Part shown: positions 1-4,605 of the stretch, in pieces
How the letters are laid out: each line of letters starts with the position of its first letter
Position numbering within the stretch: position 1 is the first letter of the stretch
IMG/VR virus record: IMGVR_UViG_3300009155_000321
Coordinates: 1-21,233 of that record
Reading direction: 5' to 3' (one strand)
DNA from: a virus
DNA: 21,233 nucleotides
The notes under the pieces: model-generated
Database searches by the model: none
What the model saw: only the letters and a program-made list of their open reading frames with translations
Told to the model about the DNA's origin: nothing
Translations under genes and position numbers: made by a program

Positions 1-53
1 ACCTCGATTGATAGCTTAGAAGGCTACTGTTCTATCCATTGAACTATGACCAG
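1..53 (-). tRNA. tRNA-Arg(UCU), 3' part cut by window edge
   Basis: Read on the minus strand, the stretch gives a D-stem GTTC/GAAC, the D-loop AATGGATA, and an anticodon arm with loop CTTCTAA (anticodon TCT, reading AGA). The T-arm and acceptor 3' strand lie outside the window, so the exact 5' end (around 51-53) cannot be checked by pairing. Confidence 0.8.
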
Positions 54-58
54 GTGAT

Positions 59-134
59 TGGTGCCGGTTGTCGGTTTCGAACTGACCACCTGACGCTTAC
101 AAGGCGTCTGCTCTACCAAATGAGCTAAACCGGC
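59..134 (-). tRNA. tRNA-Thr(UGU)
   Basis: Complete cloverleaf on the minus strand: acceptor GCCGGTT pairs with AACCGGC, D-stem GCTC/GAGC, perfect anticodon stem GACGC/GCGTC with loop CTTGTAA (anticodon TGT), T-loop TTCGAAA. The 3' CCA is encoded (59-61). It reads ACA, an A-ending codon common in AT-rich phage genes. Confidence 0.96.
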
Positions 135-138
135 AAAA

Positions 139-213
139 TGGTGGAAGATAAAAGGATCGAACTTTTGACCTTCGCCTTGTAAGGGCGTTGCTCTACCGCT
201 GAGCTAATCTTCC
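139..213 (-). tRNA. tRNA-Val(UAC)
   Basis: Acceptor GGAAGAT/ATCTTCC, D-stem GCTC/GAGC, anticodon loop CTTACAA (anticodon TAC), T-arm AAAAG/CTTTT with loop TTCGATC, encoded CCA. The outermost anticodon-stem pair (27-43) is A-A, a mild mismatch. It sits 4 nt from the Thr tRNA. Confidence 0.95.
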
Positions 214-260
214 AAATACAACAGGTTCTCTTTTTTTGATTGCTAGACGCATCCTAAAAT

Positions 261-335
261 TGGCTCCCCAGCGTGGGATCGAACCACGGACCAATTGGTT
301 AACAGCCAACTACTCTACCGCTGAGCTACTAGGGA
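261..335 (-). tRNA. tRNA-Asn(GUU)
   Basis: Acceptor TCCCTAG pairs with CTGGGGA (one G-U pair), D-stem GCTC/GAGT, anticodon stem GTTGG/CCAAT with loop CTGTTAA (anticodon GTT), T-arm CGTGG/CCACG with TTCGATC, discriminator G, encoded CCA. Confidence 0.95.
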
Positions 336-342
336 ATGTATA

Positions 343-537
343 TTACGCTTTTACTTTTGCTTCTTTACGAGTGTTTTTCTCGTCAGTAATTTCATTGCGT
401 CTTGCTTTGATTGCTTTTGACATTTCAGCTAACGCCTTGCGAGCACGTGTGCCTGCTGAGGAATTGCCTTTTTCAAACTTTTCGTTCTCCATCAAGTAGT
501 CATCAAAATGCGTTTTAATATCTATATGTGCACTCAT
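343..537 (-). CDS. Histone H1/Hc1-like small DNA-binding protein
   Basis: A 64-residue, lysine/arginine-rich protein. Its core, KFEKGNSSAGTRARKALAEM (about residues 20-39), matches the KGN-x-AAGTRARK signature of the Hc1 histone H1-like family found in chlamydiae, Bacteroidetes and some phages. From family knowledge such proteins bind and compact DNA without sequence specificity. A good ribosome site (AAAGGAAA) stands 8 nt before the ATG. The gene lies inside the tRNA array, 23 nt downstream of tRNA-Pro and 7 nt upstream of tRNA-Asn, with no promoter of its own visible. It is therefore probably cotranscribed with the tRNAs, and tRNA processing would free the message. Inference: it could coat phage DNA or alter host nucleoid structure. 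Confidence 0.82.
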   Translation of the reverse strand: MSAHIDIKTHFDDYLMENEKFEKGNSSAGTRARKALAEMSKAIKARRNEITDEKNTRKEAKVKA

Positions 538-560
538 CTTTTTTTCCTTTAAAATTTATA

Positions 561-637
<77 letters not shown>

Positions 638-644
638 TAATTAT

Positions 645-719
645 TGGTGGAGGATAGCGGAATCGAACCGCTGACTCATGCGTGCAAGGCAAGTGTTTTC
701 CCAATTAGACTAATCCCCC
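645..719 (-). tRNA. tRNA-Ala(UGC), slightly degenerate
   Basis: Acceptor GGGGGAT/ATCCTCC contains the G3-U70 wobble pair that identifies alanine tRNAs. The anticodon loop is CTTGCAC (anticodon TGC) and CCA is encoded. Two mismatches are visible: U28-U42 in the anticodon stem and C12-A23 in the D-stem. The identity call is firm; full activity is less certain. Confidence 0.9.
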
Positions 720-729
720 ATTTTATATA

Positions 730-806
730 TGGTGCCCCAGGCGAGACTCGAACTCGCAAAATTTGGCTTCTAAGACCAACACGTATACCAATTCCGTCAC
801 CGGGGC
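730..806 (-). tRNA. tRNA-Leu(UAG) with a short variable loop
   Basis: The acceptor (GCCCCGG/CTGGGGC), the Leu-type D-arm (TGACGGAATTGGTATACG) and the anticodon loop CTTAGAA (anticodon TAG) indicate leucine. The variable region is only five bases (ATTTT), whereas bacterial leucine tRNAs are class II with a long paired variable arm. The whole gene with CCA is 77 nt. The T-arm GCGAG/CTCGC with TTCGAGT is normal. Confidence 0.88.
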
Positions 807-813
807 AAAAATC

Positions 814-888
814 TGGCGGCTCCAAGGAGAATCGAACTCCTATTAATGGCGTGACAAGCCACCGTACTAACCATTATACTATGAAGCC
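814..888 (-). tRNA. tRNA-Asp(GUC)
   Basis: Acceptor GGCTTCA/TGGAGCC, D-stem GTAT/GTAC, anticodon loop TTGTCAC (anticodon GTC), T-arm AGGAG/CTCCT, discriminator G as expected for Asp, encoded CCA. It is spaced 7 nt from tRNA-Leu. Confidence 0.94.
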
Positions 889-894
889 AAATTC

Positions 895-979
895 TGGTGG
901 ATGCGGTTGGAGTCGAACCAACAATGCCAGGGGCGGGAGATTTACAGTCTCCTGGGGTTACCAGTTTTCCTACACATCC
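895..979 (-). tRNA. tRNA-Tyr(GUA)
   Basis: Acceptor GGATGTG pairs with CGCATCC, anticodon stem GGAGA/TCTCC with loop CTGTAAA (anticodon GTA). The variable arm is the long class II type expected for bacterial tyrosine tRNAs, in contrast to the neighbouring Leu gene. T-loop TTCGACT, encoded CCA. Confidence 0.95.
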
Positions 980-980
980 A

Positions 981-1190
981 AAATTAGGATAAGCTACTGG
1001 GTTCCACCCCAGCCCTTAATTGAGCGGTTACTCTGTCCATCCCATTTATTCTGTTGTCTGTGTGCAGTTAGGAATCTGCCTATCAGAGCCTGAGGAGTTA
1101 CCTCGCTAACGGTTTTCTGCCACCGGATCTCTATCGTTAATCAAACGCTACTTTAAGGAAAGTAGTAACCGGATCTTGTTACTTGTTTCT
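981..1190 (-). ncRNA. Structured non-coding leader, possible ncRNA
   Basis: This 210-nt stretch between a strong promoter (1191-1218) and tRNA-Tyr has no convincing ORF or tRNA. It folds locally: CTACTTT/AAAGTAG (1148-1154 with 1159-1165, 4-nt loop), CGTT/AACG (1135-1138 with 1144-1147), GAGG/CCTC (1092-1095 with 1101-1104) and CTGGG/CCCAG (997-1001 with 1008-1012). The 9-mer ACCGGATCT occurs twice (1122-1130, 1168-1176), flanking two of the hairpins. No known RNA family is recognised. It may be an untranslated leader, a small RNA or the wreck of former tRNA genes. Confidence 0.35.
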
Positions 1191-1218
1191 ATTATAACAC
1201 CTTAACAATATTTGTCAA
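1191..1218 (-). promoter_or_regulatory. Sigma70-like promoter for tRNA-Tyr side of the array
   Basis: On the minus strand TTGACA (1218-1213), a 16-nt spacer and a perfect TATAAT (1196-1191). The bases before -35 (ATGCTTGACA) and before -10 (GGTGT) recur at the promoter at 1566-1594. Confidence 0.85.
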
Positions 1219-1230
1219 GCATTATTTTTC

Positions 1231-1308
1231 TGGAGTCTGGGGTGAGATTCGAACTCACGATTTTACGGATTTGCAATCCGTTGCAATTGACCGCTCTGCC
1301 ACCCAGAC
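1231..1308 (-). tRNA. tRNA-Cys(GCA)
   Basis: Acceptor GTCTGGG/CCCAGAC, anticodon stem ACGGA/TCCGT with loop TTGCAAA (anticodon GCA), T-arm GTGAG/CTCAC with TTCGAAT. The discriminator is U, as required for cysteine, and CCA is encoded. The -35 box of the promoter at 1191-1218 lies just downstream of this gene. Confidence 0.95.
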
Positions 1309-1348
1309 ATTTACCATTATTTTATAGCCTGAACAAGCTACAGAATAA

Positions 1349-1424
1349 TGGCGTCCTGTACGAGATTCGAACTCGTGTGAATAGCGTGAAAGGCTACTAT
1401 CCTAGGCCTCTAGATGAACAGGAC
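1349..1424 (-). tRNA. tRNA-Glu(UUC)
   Basis: Acceptor GTCCTGT/ACAGGAC, the typical glutamate D-arm (ATCTAGAGGCCTAGGAT), anticodon loop CTTTCAC (anticodon TTC), T-arm ACGAG/CTCGT, discriminator G, encoded CCA. It is very close to the enterobacterial form. Confidence 0.96.
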
Positions 1425-1427
1425 ATA

Positions 1428-1501
1428 TGGTCCTCTCGGATGGTAACGATCCAACGTCTATCGCTTATCAAGCGAGTGCTCTACCTTTGAGCTACGAGAG
1501 G
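1428..1501 (-). tRNA. tRNA-Ile(GAU) with unusual T-arm
   Basis: Acceptor CCTCTCG/CGAGAGG, D-stem GCTC/GAGC, anticodon stem CTCGC/GCGAT with loop TTGATAA (anticodon GAT), encoded CCA. The T-arm is odd: the loop reads ATCGTTA instead of TTCGANT and the stem has a U-U mismatch. It starts 3 nt from tRNA-Glu. Confidence 0.82.
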
Positions 1502-1532
1502 AAAATGGTACGCTAAATTGTAAATGAACTTT

Positions 1533-1556
1533 ATTTAAATAGCGATCTATTTAAAT
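1533..1556 (-). repeat. Perfect 10-bp inverted repeat in tRNA leader
   Basis: ATTTAAATAG (1533-1542) and CTATTTAAAT (1547-1556) form a perfect 10-bp stem with a CGAT loop. It sits between the array's leading promoter (1566-1594) and tRNA-Ile, so it would be in the 5' leader of the primary transcript. It lacks a T-tract, so it is more likely a processing or stability hairpin than a terminator. Confidence 0.6.
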
Positions 1557-1565
1557 TATGTGCTT

Positions 1566-1594
1566 ATTATAACACCTTATAGTAACCTTGTCAA
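1566..1594 (-). promoter_or_regulatory. Sigma70-like promoter leading the tRNA array
   Basis: Minus strand: TTGACA (1594-1589), 17-nt spacer, TATAAT (1571-1566). It is preceded by ATGC and has GGTGT before the -10, like the promoter at 1191-1218. It lies upstream of tRNA-Ile. Confidence 0.88.
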
Positions 1595-1630
1595 GCATAA
1601 GGGTATTAATAAAAAGGTTTTAAGAAAGGA

Positions 1631-1662
1631 AAACCTCGGACGTTAGGGGTACCGAGGTTTTT
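1631..1662. terminator. Bidirectional rho-independent terminator
   Basis: A 9-bp stem AAACCTCGG (1631-1639)/CCGAGGTTT (1652-1660) with a 12-nt loop. It is followed by Ts on the plus strand (TTTTTG) and by four Ts on the minus strand. It sits between the minus-strand gene group ending at 1686 and the tRNA promoter, so its likely job is to stop minus-strand transcription before the array. Confidence 0.8.
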
Positions 1663-1685
1663 GTATTTAGAAAATTACTACTACA

Positions 1686-1793
1686 TCAACCCCGTTCTAG
1701 ACTCCATTCTGATACTGTACGTGCAAAAGCATCCTGTGGCTTATAATTACCATAAGAATGTCTGCACGTAATGGGTAGAAGATTGAGAAGCAC
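1686..1793 (-). CDS. Putative 35-residue late microprotein
   Basis: This short frame starts with GTG at 1793 and ends with TGA at 1686-1688. It encodes 35 residues beginning MLLNLLPITC and ending VSEWSLERG. Support comes from context rather than homology: an AAAGGAAA ribosome site lies a few bases upstream, and a T4-type late promoter TATAAATA lies at 1825-1818. The distance from promoter to start codon (25 nt) is exactly that of the metallopeptidase gene at 4065-4589. A terminator follows at 1631-1662. The product is not recognised. It has no clear membrane segment. The 8-bp inverted repeat TACGTGCA/TGCACGTA (1718-1725, 1763-1770) lies inside it. Confidence 0.5.
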   Translation of the reverse strand: MLLNLLPITCRHSYGNYKPQDAFARTVSEWSLERG

Positions 1794-1817
1794 TTGATTT
1801 CCTTTAAACATATAATT

Positions 1818-1825
1818 TATTTATA
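1818..1825 (-). promoter_or_regulatory. T4-type late promoter TATAAATA
   Basis: Exact TATAAATA on the minus strand, overlapping the stop codon of the sugar dehydrogenase gene. A ribosome site and the GTG of the 35-residue ORF follow. TATAAATA is the late -10 element recognised by gp55 in T4. Confidence 0.6.
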
Positions 1826-2636
1826 CAGCTTCCACCTTGTATAGCTCAGGTCTTGCAACTTTATTTGCGCTAATTGCCCCATCTAATACTTTTAGTTCAA
1901 TGCCCCAGCTCTTGGCAAATTGCAAAAGGGCAGCAGTGTCCTTTGGAAAGCACATCCCACCAAATCCAAAACTACCATCGGGGCCTGGTACGGCCATGTG
2001 ACTAGTACCAACACGAGTATCACATTTAACCATCTCGGAAATTGTTTCATAATTGCATTGCATTTTTTGTGCAAGTGTATACATCTCATTCATATGAGCA
2101 ACCTTAATTGCTAAAAAAGTATTAATAGTATACTTTGCTAATGCAGCTTCACCTATGCTGCAATGAATCACTCTATTAAGATTGTGCTGCGTAACTCTTA
2201 TGATACGTTCTGCTTCTCTAATATATGCTTTGGTATTCCCACCAATGAAGGCAAATGAACCATATGCAAAATCTAAACTAGCCTTTGCTTCAGTTAAAAA
2301 TTCTGGAGCATGTACTAAATTATGATACTTTTCATTTAGCTTTTGATATACATCTATTGGAGCTGTAGACTTACTAATAATTACACCACGGTAGCCTTCT
2401 AGTTTTTCTAAAACATCTACTAGCGCGGATACATCACATGTACCATCTTGATCCTGCGGTGTAGGAGTACATACAAATATACCATCGCAGAAAAATAGAT
2501 CTGAAAAGTGATGCGTGCTCTTTTCAGGATCTATATCATATACGTGTAGCTCAACTTGATGTAAGTCTTTGATGTTTGCTATAATAGCACTACCAACGAC
2601 ACCCGCACCTATAACACCTATTTTAGTTTTCAGCAT
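1821..2636 (-). CDS. Short UDP-glucose/GDP-mannose dehydrogenase-like protein
   Basis: Members oxidise the C6 alcohol of a nucleotide sugar to a uronic acid using NAD+. Counting from the ATG at 2636 (271 residues), the protein shows an N-terminal Rossmann GAGVVG (10-15), the PEFLTEA segment (111-117) that matches the family's NPEFLREG, the K-x-x-x-N pair K168/N172 and the catalytic cysteine C229 in GFGGMCFPKD. The usual enzymes are about 390-450 residues, so the C-terminal nucleotide-sugar-binding domain is missing, although the frame is intact. I prefer the ATG at 2636, with GAGG upstream, over the TTG four codons earlier. It ends an operon behind the promoter at 3322-3350, after two small genes. 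Likely role: sugar precursor for surface glycan; substrate unknown. Confidence 0.85.
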   Translation of the reverse strand: MLKTKIGVIGAGVVGSAIIANIKDLHQVELHVYDIDPEKSTHHFSDLFFCDGIFVCTPTPQDQDGTCDVSALVDVLEKLEGYRGVIISKSTAPIDVYQKLNEKYHNLVHAPEFLTEAKASLDFAYGSFAFIGGNTKAYIREAERIIRVTQHNLNRVIHCSIGEAALAKYTINTFLAIKVAHMNEMYTLAQKMQCNYETISEMVKCDTRVGTSHMAVPGPDGSFGFGGMCFPKDTAALLQFAKSWGIELKVLDGAISANKVARPELYKVEAV

Positions 2637-2644
2637 AGATGACC

Positions 2645-2836
2645 TCAATTATCCAAATCCATAGAATTCCATTCTTTGACAACTGCAAGCATTTCATCTT
2701 CTGTATTGCAAATTATCTTAGTGGATTTCCAATCTTGCTTTTTATCGCGGCCACCTACCTCAACCATCCAACCGTTGTCATAACGATTGATGGTAATTGA
2801 TTCGTTAACTTTCATTAACTTATTTAACTTTGCCAT
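2645..2836 (-). CDS. Conserved-looking small phage protein, unknown function
   Basis: A 63-residue protein with no recognised domain. The centre (ITINRYDNGWMVEVGGRD, about residues 15-32) looks like a compact beta-rich fold followed by a helix ending NSMDLDN. I believe similar proteins occur in marine T4-like phages, but this is from memory. AAGGAG lies 7 nt before the ATG. It sits between the 134-residue gene (20-nt gap) and the sugar dehydrogenase gene, whose ATG follows after 8 nt. All three appear to share the promoter at 3322-3350. Confidence 0.75.
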   Translation of the reverse strand: MAKLNKLMKVNESITINRYDNGWMVEVGGRDKKQDWKSTKIICNTEDEMLAVVKEWNSMDLDN

Positions 2837-2855
2837 TGAATGGCTCCTTATAAGA

Positions 2856-3260
2856 TCAAACCGTTGCTGGTTCTTGCATCGCTTCTGAGAGTGACTTGAT
2901 TTCTGTCACTTCAAGATCTTCCACAACTTTGGGCTTGGAGATTTTAACTTGTTTTGCTGCAGGCTTAGCTACCTTTGCGGGTGCTGCTTTTGCCTTGGGC
3001 GCCTTTGTAACTTTTACAGTAGGAATTTTCTTACCCATAGTCTCGATGATAAGACCTGACCATTGTTCAAACACGCCACCTTTGTCCAACAGATATTGGC
3101 AAGCTTCTGCCTTATCCATCAGGTTAGGCAACTCAATCAGTTCCAACGGAGCGTGACCGCCTTTGGCCAATACCTTAGTACGAGAAACGATATCGTTCGC
3201 GAAACGAACTTTAGTGATACCATGCTGAGTAGAAACACCTGCAACTGAAAATTTAGACAT
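2856..3260 (-). CDS. Small protein with Lys/Ala/Pro-rich histone-like tail
   Basis: A 134-residue protein of unknown function. The first 75 residues form a compact domain starting MSKFSVAGVSTQHG, with the motif VRFAND (18-23) and a segment LAKGGHAPLELIELP; similar N-terminal domains occur as hypothetical proteins in marine T4-like phages (recollection). Residues about 77-111 are a low-complexity stretch of lysine, alanine and proline resembling histone H1 or AlgP tails. An acidic end (EDLEVTEIKSLSEAMQE) follows. The tail suggests nucleic-acid binding; this is inference. AAAGGAAAG precedes the ATG. It is the first gene of the operon under the promoter at 3322-3350. Confidence 0.75.
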   Translation of the reverse strand: MSKFSVAGVSTQHGITKVRFANDIVSRTKVLAKGGHAPLELIELPNLMDKAEACQYLLDKGGVFEQWSGLIIETMGKKIPTVKVTKAPKAKAAPAKVAKPAAKQVKISKPKVVEDLEVTEIKSLSEAMQEPATV

Positions 3261-3321
3261 TTGTCTTTCCTTTAAAAATGATATAAAAACTTTTCACCAA
3301 GAACTCACTGTTCTTAATCTT

Positions 3322-3350
3322 ATTATATAGCCTTTTACATCCTGTGTCAA
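3322..3350 (-). promoter_or_regulatory. Sigma70-like promoter for the 3260-1821 operon
   Basis: Minus strand TTGACA (3350-3345), 17-nt spacer, TATAAT (3327-3322), with ATGC immediately before the -35. It lies about 60 nt upstream of the ATG at 3260. Confidence 0.87.
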
Positions 3351-3374
3351 GCATTAAGTTGTGCTGTTGTTCTT

Positions 3375-3743
3375 TCACAACAACTCCTTAACTTTGGCTG
3401 AATGTTTGCAAACTCTTCGGAATTGGAAACCAACGCAATCACATTGAACAGTGCCATCTTCAGAAATGACCGTATACGACTTGCCCGAAGATTTTGATTT
3501 GACATTGAATATGCGCGCGATACTTCTGGATTCTGTAAAAGTATGCCCAACTATAAACTTCTTATGAATATGAGATATGGGATATTCCAAAGTGCCAGTA
3601 TGAAGCGAGATGTAGTCTGTGTCCAACCATTTAGGATTTGGAACGACTTTACCCTTGAAGGTTTTAATGTCGAACTCTTGTCCTAGAATGTTTGACTTCC
3701 ACTTTGTCGTCAATTCTATATCTGCACCTATCGAAAAATTCAT
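3375..3743 (-). CDS. Small SWIM zinc-finger protein
   Basis: A 122-residue protein whose C-terminus carries a SWIM-type zinc finger, C-x-C-x8-C-x-H, with ligands C101, C103, C112 and H114 (CDCVGFQFRRVCKH). SWIM fingers bind DNA or proteins and occur in bacterial SNF2-type ATPases, MuDR transposases and some recombination mediators. Here the finger stands almost alone behind a 95-residue domain I do not recognise. The preceding residues (SGKSYTVISEDGTVQCDC) resemble the beta-hairpin that usually enters a SWIM finger. It is monocistronic, with its own promoter at 3768-3796. Inference: an early DNA- or protein-binding factor. Confidence 0.82.
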   Translation of the reverse strand: MNFSIGADIELTTKWKSNILGQEFDIKTFKGKVVPNPKWLDTDYISLHTGTLEYPISHIHKKFIVGHTFTESRSIARIFNVKSKSSGKSYTVISEDGTVQCDCVGFQFRRVCKHSAKVKELL

Positions 3744-3767
3744 AATCTTTTCCTCATTCGAACCATT

Positions 3768-3796
3768 ATTATATAACCGTTTGGATCAGAAGTCAA
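3768..3796 (-). promoter_or_regulatory. Sigma70-like promoter for the SWIM protein gene
   Basis: Minus strand TTGACT (3796-3791), 17-nt spacer, TATAAT (3773-3768), again with ATGC before the -35. It lies just downstream of the terminator at 3809-3837. Confidence 0.85.
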
Positions 3797-3808
3797 GCAT
3801 TTTCTGCC

Positions 3809-3837
3809 AAAAAAATACCCCAGTCCTTGCTGGGGTA
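3809..3837 (-). terminator. Rho-independent terminator
   Basis: Minus strand: perfect 8-bp stem TACCCCAG/CTGGGGTA (3837-3830 with 3823-3816), 6-nt loop, followed by seven Ts (3815-3809). It ends the metallopeptidase and 59-residue gene transcript. Confidence 0.92.
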
Positions 3838-3854
3838 AAATTAATTATTAATTA

Positions 3855-4034
3855 TTAGTCTTTGGCTTTGATGATTTCCGCATCTTCTGTGACTTCCACG
3901 ATGCCCTTGTCTTCTAAAAATCCTATCGTATCAGAAATTCCTTTTTGGTAACCGCTGATTTTACAAGCCCAGCATGCGGCCAACAATAATACAATTTGCA
4001 CCACATCATAAAATGTAAAGGTTAAATGTTCCAT
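3855..4034 (-). CDS. 59-residue single-pass membrane protein
   Basis: A short frame from ATG at 4034 to TAA at 3855. The protein starts MEHLTFTFYDVVQIVLLL and has one hydrophobic segment (about residues 8-26, including LLLAACWAC), then a polar, mostly acidic cytoplasm-like tail ending EIIKAKD. A strong ribosome site (AAGGAGAAGAA) precedes the ATG. Single-pass proteins of this layout are common among small T4-like phage genes, but no function is known to me. It lies downstream of the metallopeptidase gene (30-nt gap) and immediately upstream of the terminator at 3809-3837, so it is probably expressed late with it. Confidence 0.8.
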   Translation of the reverse strand: MEHLTFTFYDVVQIVLLLAACWACKISGYQKGISDTIGFLEDKGIVEVTEDAEIIKAKD

Positions 4035-4064
4035 CTTTCTTCTCCTTATAATTAAATTTGGGAT

Positions 4065-4589
4065 TCATACTTTTAGCATTTCATCCAAATCATATTCTTC
4101 ATCAAATACAAACCAATCGGCATGCTTTTGTTTAAGCGTTTTGAATTGGTCATGTTCAATTAAAAATTTAGCAACAAGACTTTGTTCTAAACCATATGCT
4201 TCGATTTCCCATGGCTGATCCCAGTATGAAATATCGTCTTCATATGTTTCACCTCTATATACTGTTACATATTTTGATTTTTTGTACCTATCCTTCATTT
4301 CCCCCTTCGCCATCTGTTTCAGATGAACCATTTCATGGGCAAGGATCAAAAACATATGTATTTTTGTTTTTATTCTTTTGATCTCTATATTGAATGTTCT
4401 AGGTAATGGTAGCCCTTCATATTCATAATCACAGTAACCTCCGGCATCAAGTTTATCCTTAATGTAGATGTTTAATGTTATATTTTTACTTAGTTGAGGG
4501 GATATTAGTTTTTCGGCAAAGAAGTTAGCCGCCATCTTTAATAGCTTAGTTAGTTGATTGTCTTTTGCTCCTCTAACCTTTACTATCAT
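4065..4589 (-). CDS. HExxH zinc metallopeptidase, SprT-like, late gene
   Basis: A 174-residue protein with the zinc-protease motif HEMVH (85-89) following a hydrophobic helix (MFLILA). A second block, DQPWEIEAYGLE (about 124-135), matches the P-W-E-x-E-A-Y pattern in which an acidic residue supplies the third zinc ligand. The layout resembles SprT-like or minigluzincin-type phage peptidases. Substrate unknown; virion maturation or host-protein degradation are possible. An exact late promoter TATAAATA lies at 4621-4614 and a ribosome site (AAAGGAAAAG) just before the ATG. This is unlike the surrounding early genes and suggests expression during virion assembly. Confidence 0.82.
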   Translation of the reverse strand: MIVKVRGAKDNQLTKLLKMAANFFAEKLISPQLSKNITLNIYIKDKLDAGGYCDYEYEGLPLPRTFNIEIKRIKTKIHMFLILAHEMVHLKQMAKGEMKDRYKKSKYVTVYRGETYEDDISYWDQPWEIEAYGLEQSLVAKFLIEHDQFKTLKQKHADWFVFDEEYDLDEMLKV

Positions 4590-4605
4590 AACTTTTCCTT
4601 TGTGG

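Noticed and set aside
990-1045. Possible extra tRNA between tRNA-Tyr and tRNA-Cys
   Set aside because: A hairpin resembling a T-arm (CTGGG/CCCAG) exists, but no matching acceptor, D-arm or anticodon arm could be assembled.
1718-1770. 8-bp inverted repeat TACGTGCA/TGCACGTA as a regulatory RNA
   Set aside because: The 37-nt loop is long and the repeat lies inside a supported short coding frame, so no separate feature is claimed.
3347-3550. 67-codon minus-strand ORF
   Set aside because: It overlaps the SWIM-finger gene in another frame, has no domain and no ribosome site.
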